Part shown: positions 16,306 to 25,600 of the stretch, one piece after another
How positions within the stretch are numbered: position 1 is the stretch's first letter
Layout of the letters: every line of letters begins with the position of its first letter
Source: an uncultured Bacteroides sp.
Lineage (GTDB): Bacteria > Bacteroidota > Bacteroidia > Bacteroidales > Bacteroidaceae
Assembly: GCA_900555635.1 (NCBI GenBank)
Contig: USLU01000001.1
Location: 159,808-223,807, forward strand
Direction of reading: 5' to 3'
DNA length: 64,000 bases
Made by a program: the position numbers and the translations under genes
The notes under the pieces: model-generated
Told to the model about the DNA's origin: nothing
Databases searched by the model: none
Seen by the model: the letters and a program-made list of their open reading frames with translations, nothing else

Positions 16306-17444
16306 TGAAGACTTATCTTGTAACTGGAGCTGCCGGCTTTATCGGTGCCAATTATATAAAGTATATTCTGGCAAAGCATGCTGATATCAAAGTGGTGGTA
16401 TTGGATGCATTGACTTATGCCGGAAATTTGGGAACAATTGCCAAAGATATTGACGAAGACCGTTGTTTCTTTGTGAAAGGCGACATCTGCGACCGTGAGT
16501 TGGCAGATGAACTGTTTGCCAAATATAAATTTGACTATGTAGTGAACTTCGCTGCCGAGAGTCATGTAGACCGTAGTATCGAGAATCCGCAGCTTTTCTT
16601 AGTTACGAATATCCTGGGTACTCAGAATCTGCTGGATGCCGCTCGTCGTGCATGGGTGACCGGCAAGGATGAAAACGGCTATCCCACCTGGCGTGCAGGT
16701 GTACGTTATCATCAAGTATCTACTGATGAAGTATATGGTTCATTGGGAGCTGAAGGCTATTTCACCGAACAAACTCCGCTTTGTCCGCATAGCCCGTATA
16801 GCGCTTCGAAGACCAGTGCAGATATGGTAGTGATGGCTTATCACGATACTTATAAAATGCCGGTAACCCTTACCCGTTGTTCCAATAACTACGGACCTTA
16901 CCATTTCCCCGAAAAGCTGATTCCGCTTATTATCAAGAATATCCTCGAAGGAAAGAATCTTCCTGTGTATGGTGACGGAAGCAACGTGCGCGACTGGTTG
17001 TATGTAGAAGATCATTGCAAAGCTATCGACCTCGTAGTTCGAAAAGGAACCGAAGGTGAAGTGTACAATGTAGGAGGCCATAACGAAAAGACCAATCTTG
17101 AGATTGTAAAGCTGACCATTGCTACTATCCGTCGTTTGATGGAAGAACAACCTCAATATCGCCAAGTGCTGAAGAAGCAAGTGAAAGGTGCTGACGGTCA
17201 GATTTCCATTGATTGGATTAACGAAGACCTGATTACTTTCGTTAAAGACCGTCTGGGTCATGACCAACGTTATGCTATCGATCCTGCCAAGATAACCGAG
17301 GCTTTAGGCTGGTATCCCGAAACCAAGTTCGAAGTAGGTATCGTCAAGACTATTGAGTGGTATCTGAATAATCAGGACTGGGTAGAAGAAGTAACTAGTG
17401 GTGATTATCAGAAGTACTATGAGAAGATGTACGGGAAGAAGTGA
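16305..17444 (+). CDS. rmlB: dTDP-glucose 4,6-dehydratase
   Basis: 379 residues, a short-chain dehydrogenase of the extended class. The NAD-binding TGAAGFIGANY lies at the N-terminus, followed by AAESHVDRSIENP, the active-site region STDEVYGSLG, catalytic YSASK, and NNYGPYHFPEKLIP. It converts dTDP-glucose to dTDP-4-keto-6-deoxyglucose. It is slightly longer than the usual 350-360 residues because of an insertion around RLMEEQPQYRQVLKKQVKG. It pairs with rmlA upstream. Confidence 0.97.
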   Translation: MKTYLVTGAAGFIGANYIKYILAKHADIKVVVLDALTYAGNLGTIAKDIDEDRCFFVKGDICDRELADELFAKYKFDYVVNFAAESHVDRSIENPQLFLVTNILGTQNLLDAARRAWVTGKDENGYPTWRAGVRYHQVSTDEVYGSLGAEGYFTEQTPLCPHSPYSASKTSADMVVMAYHDTYKMPVTLTRCSNNYGPYHFPEKLIPLIIKNILEGKNLPVYGDGSNVRDWLYVEDHCKAIDLVVRKGTEGEVYNVGGHNEKTNLEIVKLTIATIRRLMEEQPQYRQVLKKQVKGADGQISIDWINEDLITFVKDRLGHDQRYAIDPAKITEALGWYPETKFEVGIVKTIEWYLNNQDWVEEVTSGDYQKYYEKMYGKK

Positions 17445-17458
17445 TAACTTTCTTATCC

Positions 17459-18361
17459 TTACATTATTATAGCTGCACTCAGTAGCAATCCCATAAACAG
17501 CATATTGCGCGAAGTCTCGCCCAATATGCTGTTTAATTTTTTACCACTTCGTATCTCGCACATCCGTCGCCAAGTGCGTACGTGGGCAAAGAGATAGAAG
17601 AAGGGGAGTAGTATGGCTGTTATATTCCAGTCTTTTACAAACCAAAAGCATAGTAGGGTAGCTACAATTCCTAATCCTAGATATAGGTATCTTCCGAAAG
17701 GTTCTCCGAAACGAACAATCAGCGTTCGCTTCCCGCTAAGGGCATCTTGCTCACGGTCGCGATAATTGTTTACTACCAATAAGGTGTCGATTACTATTCC
17801 ACTGATAAGTGAGGCTACCACCACATCTGCTGTAATCGTGTATGCCTGCACATAATAGGTCCCGCACACAGGCACGAAACCGAAGAATATCAGTACTAAC
17901 AAATCCCCCCAACCTTGATACGAGAGTATAGTTGTGTAGAGAAAAGCAAACAAAACACAGGTTGCTCCCAATGCAATTAACTCCCATCCTCCATACGGCA
18001 GGTGTCCCCAACACTCGTAGAGCAGTCCGCAACCGATGAGGCAGGAGAGGAGCACTGTAATACCGATTCCCCATTTCATAGCTCCCGGAGTAATCCAGCC
18101 TTGTGCACAGGCACGTTCGGGACCGAGGCGGTCTTCACGGTCGGTTCCTTTCAGATAATCAAATAAATCATTGATAAAATTAGCGGCCATCTGCATGCCA
18201 CAAGCAAAGAGGAAGCACAGCAGGGCGGGAATGGCTTTGAACTCTGCATTGGCAAGGGTCAGGGCAGTACCTATCAGTACAGGTATAATGGCTCCCGTCA
18301 GCGTCTTGGGGCGGGCGGCAAGTAGCCAGGCTTGGAGTGAATTTTGTTTAATCTCTTTCAT
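17459..18361 (-). CDS. menA: 1,4-dihydroxy-2-naphthoate polyprenyltransferase (UbiA family)
   Basis: 300 residues from ATG 18361 (MKEIKQNSLQAWLLAARPKTL). The start is set by the promoter at 18382-18389; longer in-frame extensions reach back across the divergent gene's promoter. The UbiA/MenA prenyl-diphosphate motif NFINDLFDYLKGTDREDRLG and the second motif VVNNYRDREQDALSGKRTL are present, with about eight membrane segments. It attaches the isoprenoid tail in menaquinone synthesis at the inner membrane. Confidence 0.95.
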   Translation of the reverse strand: MKEIKQNSLQAWLLAARPKTLTGAIIPVLIGTALTLANAEFKAIPALLCFLFACGMQMAANFINDLFDYLKGTDREDRLGPERACAQGWITPGAMKWGIGITVLLSCLIGCGLLYECWGHLPYGGWELIALGATCVLFAFLYTTILSYQGWGDLLVLIFFGFVPVCGTYYVQAYTITADVVVASLISGIVIDTLLVVNNYRDREQDALSGKRTLIVRFGEPFGRYLYLGLGIVATLLCFWFVKDWNITAILLPFFYLFAHVRTWRRMCEIRSGKKLNSILGETSRNMLFMGLLLSAAIIM

Positions 18362-18381
18362 GTCTGTTTCAGTAATCAAGG

Positions 18382-18389
18382 CAAAAGTA
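18382..18389 (-). promoter_or_regulatory. -7 box TACTTTTG for menA
   Basis: Plus strand CAAAAGTA, 20 bases upstream of ATG 18361. Confidence 0.6.
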
Positions 18390-18412
18390 AGGTTTCTTTT
18401 CGACATAATGCT

Positions 18413-18420
18413 TATCTTTG
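18413..18420 (+). promoter_or_regulatory. -7 box TATCTTTG for the lipoprotein phosphoesterase
   Basis: Exact TAnnTTTG match, 50 bases before ATG 18471, divergent from the menA promoter. Confidence 0.6.
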
Positions 18421-18470
18421 CAGCACGAAGAATTGTGATAGCATGCAAATGGCTATTCATTTGATTTATT

Positions 18471-19544
18471 ATGATAAAAAAGTTACTATACATATCTGTT
18501 CTTTTCTTGTTGTTGTTTTCTTCTTGTAAGTCGAAACGCAACCTCGTTTCGCCAATACCGCAACCTGTATTGAAAACCGATAGCACTTTATTGGCCGATA
18601 CCATAGGTTTGTCTTCCTCTCTTTCTCCGCTTCTCACTTTCGACCAGTCGGACTTGCGTAATATCCGTCATCTTCCCGTGAAACGTCAGCAACCGAAGAA
18701 GCCGGAGCAGAAAATAGTCGTAAAGCCACCTAAAAAGATTGTACAGCGTGGTACGAAGATCAGTTCGCGCACCATCGATGTGTCGTCTGTTTATAAAGGA
18801 GTCGACCGTGTAAAAGTGTACGACTTTACCCATCGTGATGTGCCTGCTGCTTTTGAAGGTTTCCGTATTGCTTTTGTCTCCGATCTCCACTATCAAAGTC
18901 TGTTGAAGGAGAAAGGTTTGAATGACCTTGTCCGTCTGCTCATTGCCCAGCGTGCCGATGTATTGCTGATTGGGGGTGATTTCCATGAAGGTTGTCAGTA
19001 TGTGCCGCCCGTTATGGCTGCTCTTGCCAAAGTTAAAACGCCGATGGGAACGTATGCCGTACTTGGAAACAATGACTACGAAGCTTGTTATGACGATATT
19101 GTGCAGGAGATGAACCGCTATGGTATGCATCTTTTAGAACATAAAGTAGATACCTTGAAACGGGATGGTGAAGAAATCCTGATAGCAGGAGTCCGCAATC
19201 CTTTTGATTTGGTAAAGAATGGCAAGTCGCCCACGCTCGACTTGTCTCCGGATGATTTCGTTATCCTCCTGACGCATACTCCTGATTATGCCGAAGATGT
19301 TCCTATTACCAATACCGACCTGGTACTTGCCGGGCATACGCATGGCGGACAAGTTACGCTATTCGGGTTGTACGCTCCCATCGTCCCGTCCCATTACGGG
19401 CAACGTTTCCTTACAGGGCTGAAGTATAACTCAAAGTACACGCCTATGATTATCACCAACGGTATAGGTACCTCCAATAAGAACATTCGTATGTTTGCCC
19501 CTGCCGAGGTAGTGGTGATTGTATTGCATCAGTTGAAAGATTGA
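18471..19544 (+). CDS. Lipoprotein metallophosphoesterase (YkuE/YaeI-like)
   Basis: 357 residues. The lipoprotein signal MIKKLLYISVLFLLLFSSCKS has a clear Cys. A basic, proline-rich linker of about 80 residues follows, then a calcineurin-like domain with metal motifs FVSDLHY, LIGGDFHEG, LGNNDYEA, LTHTPDY and LAGHTHGGQ. Related enzymes are membrane-associated phosphohydrolases with lipid or nucleotide substrates; the substrate here is unknown. It is divergent from menA. Confidence 0.88.
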   Translation: MIKKLLYISVLFLLLFSSCKSKRNLVSPIPQPVLKTDSTLLADTIGLSSSLSPLLTFDQSDLRNIRHLPVKRQQPKKPEQKIVVKPPKKIVQRGTKISSRTIDVSSVYKGVDRVKVYDFTHRDVPAAFEGFRIAFVSDLHYQSLLKEKGLNDLVRLLIAQRADVLLIGGDFHEGCQYVPPVMAALAKVKTPMGTYAVLGNNDYEACYDDIVQEMNRYGMHLLEHKVDTLKRDGEEILIAGVRNPFDLVKNGKSPTLDLSPDDFVILLTHTPDYAEDVPITNTDLVLAGHTHGGQVTLFGLYAPIVPSHYGQRFLTGLKYNSKYTPMIITNGIGTSNKNIRMFAPAEVVVIVLHQLKD

Positions 19545-19570
19545 TGGGGTTGATGCAAGGCATGCAAGTA

Positions 19571-22537
19571 TTATTCTGGCAATAATACCACTCCCTGTTT
19601 TTTCTTTCCGTCCATCTTCACAACAATAGGTTGGTTGAAGTGTACATGACGCAGATATTTAGTCTCATGAACAGCGGGTTGAGCATTTAGAAATTCCTGA
19701 TTGTATATTCCATCGTTCATAAAAGCATTGATTGTAAAGTAGCCTACACCAAAAGAAGTCAGGTTCTGGAAGAAATGGGTTCCCTGGCTGGGATCAACAC
19801 GATAATTGGTTAATCCGGCTTCTACGATAACGCGGGCGGCACTGATATGCGGCCACTTCACAGGAATACCTAACCAAGTGTCGCTACTTCCCCAACGTCC
19901 GGGACCGACTAATACATAGTTCTTTCCTTCATTCAAAAAATGTTGGTTTAACTTTTCGATCTCCCAGGCAATCTCTTGATTATGGGATGCACTGTAGTCA
20001 TCAGTTTTCACATAAATGATATCATGAATCTCGTTCATAATGCCATGACCTAATGAGTTGTTGGAACGTAGCAAAAGCTTCTCGTCAGGGATCGTGGTAA
20101 GATCTTCGTCCAGCATTTCTTTGGTGTCGACAATGGGGCGAATCTGCAACAAATAGAAGGTACCGGTCTTATCTTTCTCCCGGCTCATGGTAGCGGCAAA
20201 TTCTATTTCTATGGGGCGGCGCATCTCTTGTTGCCCGTATTTCAATACTAATTGCAGAATCTTGGCTAACGGGAATACATCATGCTGTAGGATATTGGCA
20301 AACGTGATGACTTTGCGACCTCCCGGATATAAACCATCACGGATGACTTGATCGTATGGATCGTAGGTAGAAGCTATATAGTTTAAAGAACCGTCTTTTT
20401 CGGCTTCTTTAACGTGAAGTTTCAGTAGGTTAAAGCCATCATCGATGGAGAAGTCCTGCCCTGCATTCCGCAGGTCGAGGGCATAGAAACGGGTTTGCGT
20501 CTCTTTCAGCGCAATATCCAGCTCGCTGGTTTGCAAAATCTGATTCGGATGATAGGGGGAGAAACGAAGAGTCATTCCGCCATCCACAATGTACTTACCC
20601 AGACCGAGAGCCAGGTTCACGATACCTTCTTCGGCTTTCTCATCGCCAAGAGGATAATAGTTCAGCGAACGTGCCACACCGGACATAGACGGATAATAGC
20701 GGTCGCCATATTGGTTTCCCACTACTTCTTGCAGGATAACTGCCATCTTTTCTTGGTCTATGACGTTACTGGTGGCCTGCATATATGCTTTAGAATCACG
20801 GAAGAAAACAGAGGCATATACTCCTTTGATGGCATCGCTAAGCATACGCAGCATTTCGTATTTATCATCCAGATAGGGGATCATATATGTGTTGTAGATA
20901 CCTGCAAACGGTTGGTAATGCGAGTCTTCCAATAAAGAGGACGAACGAATGGCAATAGGTGACTTCACAACATCAAAGAAAGTGAAGAAGTCTTCTACCA
21001 AATTATCAGGTAGCTTTGCTTTTAAGAAATATCGCAGGATTACGTCATCCTCTGCATCCGAAAGAGCGATCTGATACAGATTATTGGTATCCATAAATTC
21101 ATCGAATATATCTGTGCAAAGCACTACGGTTTTGGGAATGGCAACACGTGCATTCTCAAATTCGTCAAATTCGGGATGGTGCTTTACCATATTGTCAATG
21201 AATGCCAGTCCACGACCTTTCCCTCCTAACGAGCCATCACCGATACGGGCAAAGTTGGAGTAACGGTCGAAACGGTCGCGCTTGAATACAGCTACCACAC
21301 CTTGGTTTTTCATTTTACGATACTTTACAATAGCTTCGAAGATGATTCTTCGGTGAGCATCCACGTCCTGCAGGCTGTTCCATGTGATGGGTTTTAAGAA
21401 CTCAGCAACCGGGAACATGGCGCGTGAATATAGCCAACGGCTTACATGATTTCGACTAATATGGTAGAGGAATGATTCCGCCGGTACGGCAAAAAGAATA
21501 TTCTGCAATTCCTTTAGGTTCTTTACGCGCGCAATCTCTTCCAGCGTGTCAGGATTGCGGAAGATGAAATCGCCGAATCCAAAGTTATCAGATACGATAC
21601 GCCGTAAATCCACATCCATCTTTTTGGAATTCTTGTCGATGAAGGCGGCATCATACTTCGAAGCGTAGGAAGCATTATCAGACTCGGAAGACTGGATAAT
21701 AAGGGGTACAAACGGGTCTTCCTTGCGTATGGCAGCGCATAGTTTGATTCCTGCCAATCCGTCTTTTTCTCCACGTTCCACTCGTGGGAAGCGTACATCG
21801 GTAATAACGCCTAATATATTATTCTTGTATTTTTCGTAGATATGGATGGCTTCCTCGTATGTACGAGCCAGCACTATTTTAGGACGCCCTCTCATACGCA
21901 GTGTGCGCTGGTGTGCATTCAATGCCTCCGTAGAGAACTCCTGACTTTGCTTCAACACGAATTTATAGAGATTCGGGAGGATGGAAGAATAGAACCGGAT
22001 ACCATCTTCTACCAGCAATATAAGTTGCACACCCACTTCGTTGACATCATGTTCCAGATTCATCTTGTCCTCTATCAACTTGATGATGGAAAGCAACAAA
22101 TCGGTATTTCCCAACCAACAAAAAACATATTCGAAAGGACTTAAATCTTCATTCGCTATCCGTTTGGTGATGCCATGACTGAAAGGAGTCAATATCACCA
22201 TAGGAATATGCTCGTATTGGCTTTTTATATTTCGCGCTACATCAAAACCTTCATTGTCTCCCGTTCCCGGCATGCAGATAATAAGATCATACGGCATGGT
22301 GGATAGTTGGGCTAAAGCTTCCTCGCAGGTCGATACCTGGGCGAAGCGGGGAGGATAACGCAGAGAGAGTGAAGTATATTCGTTGAATATCTTTTCATCG
22401 ATACGACCATCATCTTCCAGCATGAAGGCATCGTAAGGATTCGCTATCAAGAGCACATTGAAAATGCGTCGCGTCATGAGGTTGGCGAACTGTGTATCCT
22501 TGAAGTAGAGCTGATTTAATTTATACTTACTGAGCAT
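19571..22537 (-). CDS. PEP synthase/PPDK-type ATP-grasp protein with receiver-like N-terminal domains
   Basis: 988 residues. Residues about 25-150 look like a degenerate receiver (FNVLLIANPYDAFMLEDDGR). Residues about 165-320 look like a second one with a candidate phospho-acceptor in GVITDVRFP and a late FIDKNSK. From about 435 the nucleotide-binding domain of pyruvate phosphate dikinase/PEP synthase appears: RIGDGSLGGKGRGLAFIDN, then PIAIRSSSLLEDSHYQPFAG. The C-terminus has VGPGRWGSSDTWLGIPVKW. The phosphohistidine domain and the PEP/pyruvate barrel of true dikinases are absent. It is therefore probably an ATP-dependent enzyme or sensor of unknown substrate, not a PEP synthase. It has its own promoter at 22567-22574. 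Confidence 0.85.
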   Translation of the reverse strand: MLSKYKLNQLYFKDTQFANLMTRRIFNVLLIANPYDAFMLEDDGRIDEKIFNEYTSLSLRYPPRFAQVSTCEEALAQLSTMPYDLIICMPGTGDNEGFDVARNIKSQYEHIPMVILTPFSHGITKRIANEDLSPFEYVFCWLGNTDLLLSIIKLIEDKMNLEHDVNEVGVQLILLVEDGIRFYSSILPNLYKFVLKQSQEFSTEALNAHQRTLRMRGRPKIVLARTYEEAIHIYEKYKNNILGVITDVRFPRVERGEKDGLAGIKLCAAIRKEDPFVPLIIQSSESDNASYASKYDAAFIDKNSKKMDVDLRRIVSDNFGFGDFIFRNPDTLEEIARVKNLKELQNILFAVPAESFLYHISRNHVSRWLYSRAMFPVAEFLKPITWNSLQDVDAHRRIIFEAIVKYRKMKNQGVVAVFKRDRFDRYSNFARIGDGSLGGKGRGLAFIDNMVKHHPEFDEFENARVAIPKTVVLCTDIFDEFMDTNNLYQIALSDAEDDVILRYFLKAKLPDNLVEDFFTFFDVVKSPIAIRSSSLLEDSHYQPFAGIYNTYMIPYLDDKYEMLRMLSDAIKGVYASVFFRDSKAYMQATSNVIDQEKMAVILQEVVGNQYGDRYYPSMSGVARSLNYYPLGDEKAEEGIVNLALGLGKYIVDGGMTLRFSPYHPNQILQTSELDIALKETQTRFYALDLRNAGQDFSIDDGFNLLKLHVKEAEKDGSLNYIASTYDPYDQVIRDGLYPGGRKVITFANILQHDVFPLAKILQLVLKYGQQEMRRPIEIEFAATMSREKDKTGTFYLLQIRPIVDTKEMLDEDLTTIPDEKLLLRSNNSLGHGIMNEIHDIIYVKTDDYSASHNQEIAWEIEKLNQHFLNEGKNYVLVGPGRWGSSDTWLGIPVKWPHISAARVIVEAGLTNYRVDPSQGTHFFQNLTSFGVGYFTINAFMNDGIYNQEFLNAQPAVHETKYLRHVHFNQPIVVKMDGKKKQGVVLLPE

Positions 22538-22566
22538 TGCTTCTCAAAATTTGTTGGTTCCGGTAG

Positions 22567-22574
22567 CAAAAGTA
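22567..22574 (-). promoter_or_regulatory. -7 box TACTTTTG for the ATP-grasp gene
   Basis: Plus strand CAAAAGTA, 29 bases upstream of ATG 22537. Confidence 0.6.
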
Positions 22575-22617
22575 ATAGAATTCAAACCTATTCGGATAGT
22601 TTTTCGACCACTTTTTT

Positions 22618-22625
22618 TATATTTG
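22618..22625 (+). promoter_or_regulatory. -7 box TATATTTG for the hybrid sensor gene
   Basis: Exact TAnnTTTG match. The next ATG at 22639 would be almost leaderless; ATG 22687 begins the signal peptide and is preferred. Confidence 0.55.
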
Positions 22626-22686
22626 TGTGTAATATTGCATGCATGAAACCTGTGTTAGTATTGAAAATTGCAGATATATCCCAATT

Positions 22687-25600
22687 ATGACAAAATATAT
22701 TTTTATTTACTTGTTACTTTTTCTTCAGTGCTTGCATTCGTTTGCCGGTTCTTTTCGCTCACTAAGTTTAAGAGAAGGACTGAGTAGCCGGCAAGTATTC
22801 CAGATCAATAAAGATTCCGTAGGCTTTATATGGGCTTATACGCATTTCGGCATTGACCGTTATGACGGAAATGAAATAAAGCATTATCGGCTGGATGATA
22901 CGGTTGAGTCTAAAGATCATATCTTGTCTTCTACGGTAATGACCTGCGATAAATCGGGTAATCTTTGGATTGCATTAAAGACCGGGAAGATATATACATA
23001 CGATTATAAAACAGATTCATTCTTGTTGCGTATTGATTTATCCGTTTCCACTCCATCCGCCGTTATATACAATATTTTATTGGATGATGAGAATCGTCTT
23101 TGGATTTGCATGTCAACCGGAATTTATAGTTGGGAAGAAAAAGCCGGGTTGACTTTTGCCGGTCTTAAGGACCGTAGTGTAACTTGCCTTATTCAGGCAG
23201 ATAAAACAACGTATTTCGCCGGAACGGATAAAGGCGTTTTCCAATTAAGTAAAAAGGCGGCAAGTAACACTTTTGCCGACACGCCTGTTCGTCTCCCCAT
23301 GGAAATGCATATCGAAGCGATGTATGAATTTGCCGGTAAACTGTTTATCGGTACTTTCTCTGACGGAGTTTATGTGGTTGAACGGTCAACTGGCCAAATC
23401 CGGTCATTGGATGCATTTGTTCCTCATGTTCCGATTCGTACATTTGCAAAAACACACGATAACACTTTATTAATAGGTGCGGATGGCGCCGGAGTTTTCC
23501 AAATGGATAGGAATGCAGAGAAGCTATTGCACCATTACATGACTGACGAAGACGATGAGCGCAGCTTAAACGGCAATACAGTTTCCGATATCTGTGTCGA
23601 TGAACATAACGGTATTTGGATCAGTACATCTACTAATGGCATCAGTTACCTGGACCCCAATATGCCTGATATCAGAAGAACAAAACATGAACGGCATAAT
23701 ATCAATTCTTTAAAGTCAGATCATATAAATGTCATCTTTCAGGATTCTGAGGGAGATTGTTGGTACGGCACCAATAACGGGATCAGCCTCTATCAATCCA
23801 AACAGAATAGATGGACACATTTCCTTGACGATGCAGGGCATAGTGGAAAGGTAGTGTTGGCTCTTGCCGAAGATTCTAAAGGAAGTATTTGGGCAGGTGG
23901 ATATGGAATCGGACTCTATTGCATCAATAAGAAGACCGGTCGGGTACAAAAAATAGCCAAAAGAGCCCCGCAATCGGATAAGGGGATAGCTACCGATTAT
24001 ATTTATGCTATTTATGCCGAAGGAAATCATCTTTGGTTCGGAGGCATAGAAGGCGAGTTTACACGCTACAATATGCAGACTGATACCTATACATATTATC
24101 CTATTGATTGCGTTGGAGACATCAAAGCGGGAAACAAAAACACATTGTTACTTGCCGGTTGCGATGGATTGGCAATATTTGATAAAGTGACCGGTAAAAC
24201 ACAATGGCATCAACAGTTTGGTGATTTTACTTTGCATTATCCTATTCGTTGCCTTTTGCAAGCTTCATCCGGAGATATTTGGATGGCTACCGATGGTGAA
24301 GGACTTATCCGCTTTAACCCGGATAAAAAACAAACTCGTGTTTATACCACCAATGATGGATTAGTGTCTAATTCAGTGAACAGTTTGCTGGAAGATAATG
24401 CCGGTCATATTTGGGTAAGTACGGAGAAAGAACTTTATTATTTGGATTCCTCAAGAGATATATTAGTAAGTGCGAATGATTTTCTGGATATAACTTGGGG
24501 GTTCTACAATCCTAATGCTGCTTTGAAGCTGGCAAACGGATCTTTGGCTTTTGGTACGGCAGAAGGAGTTATCACTTTCTCTCCTTCGCTGAACTTTAAC
24601 CAACATGCTCCGATCAATCTGATATTCACTGATTTCAAGTTACTTTACGAGTCTGTAAAAGCGGGTATGAAAGGTTCTCTGCTGAAGACCAATATCAATG
24701 ATACGCAGAAGTTGAAACTGAAGTACAATCAAAACTCTTTCTCCATATCCTTTTCTGCCATTAATTTTATAGCCCCCCACCGTATCAGGTATGAGTATAT
24801 GTTGACGAATTATAATAAGCAGTGGGAGCATTCTAATTCGGTGAAAAGTGTGAATTACACGAATCTTTCTCCCGGCAAGTATATTTTCCGTTTACGTGCA
24901 TTTGATAAATATACCGGGCAGCAGATAGGAGAGCGCGAGTTGGAGATCATTGTAAATGCTCCGTATTGGATATCCTGGTGGGCATTACTGATTTATTTCG
25001 TCTTTTTGTCTGTTTTTATCTATATGTTTATACAATATAGAAGGCACAAAGCCAATGAAGACAAGATAAAAGAGAAGATACGTTCGTTTATCAGTATAGC
25101 CCACGACATCCGTACTCCTATTACGCTAATAAAAGCTCCTTTGAGTGAACTGGAAGCACAGGAAGGGCTTCCGGAGGAGAGCAAGCGAACGGTTGGAGTA
25201 GCTGCGAAGAATGTAGAGAAACTGCTGGCTATGGTTACCCAGTTGCTGGATTTGCAGAAAGCAGAGCTACATGCCGAACATCTGAAGGTATCTCAATATG
25301 ACATTAAAAGCTATCTAGAGGAGAAAATGGCCGAGTTTCATCTTGCCGCCATGCAAAAAGGGGTAGAATTGCAATTGGAAGTTGAACCGGATATGCCCAA
25401 AGTATGGATTGACAGGGAGAAAATGGATCATATCATTGACAACCTGCTTTCTAATGCATTGAAATATACGGAGAAGGGGATTATCCACATTCTTGTAAGG
25501 ACAAATAAGAAAAAGTGGACAATCGAAGTCAGGGATACAGGTATCGGCATTCCTAAGGAGGAACAGGGTAATATTTTCCATGAATATTATCGCGCACAAA

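Noticed and set aside
18362..18637. Long N-terminal extension of MenA
   Set aside because: Would cross both divergent promoters and the start of the phosphoesterase gene; MenA homology starts at ATG 18361.
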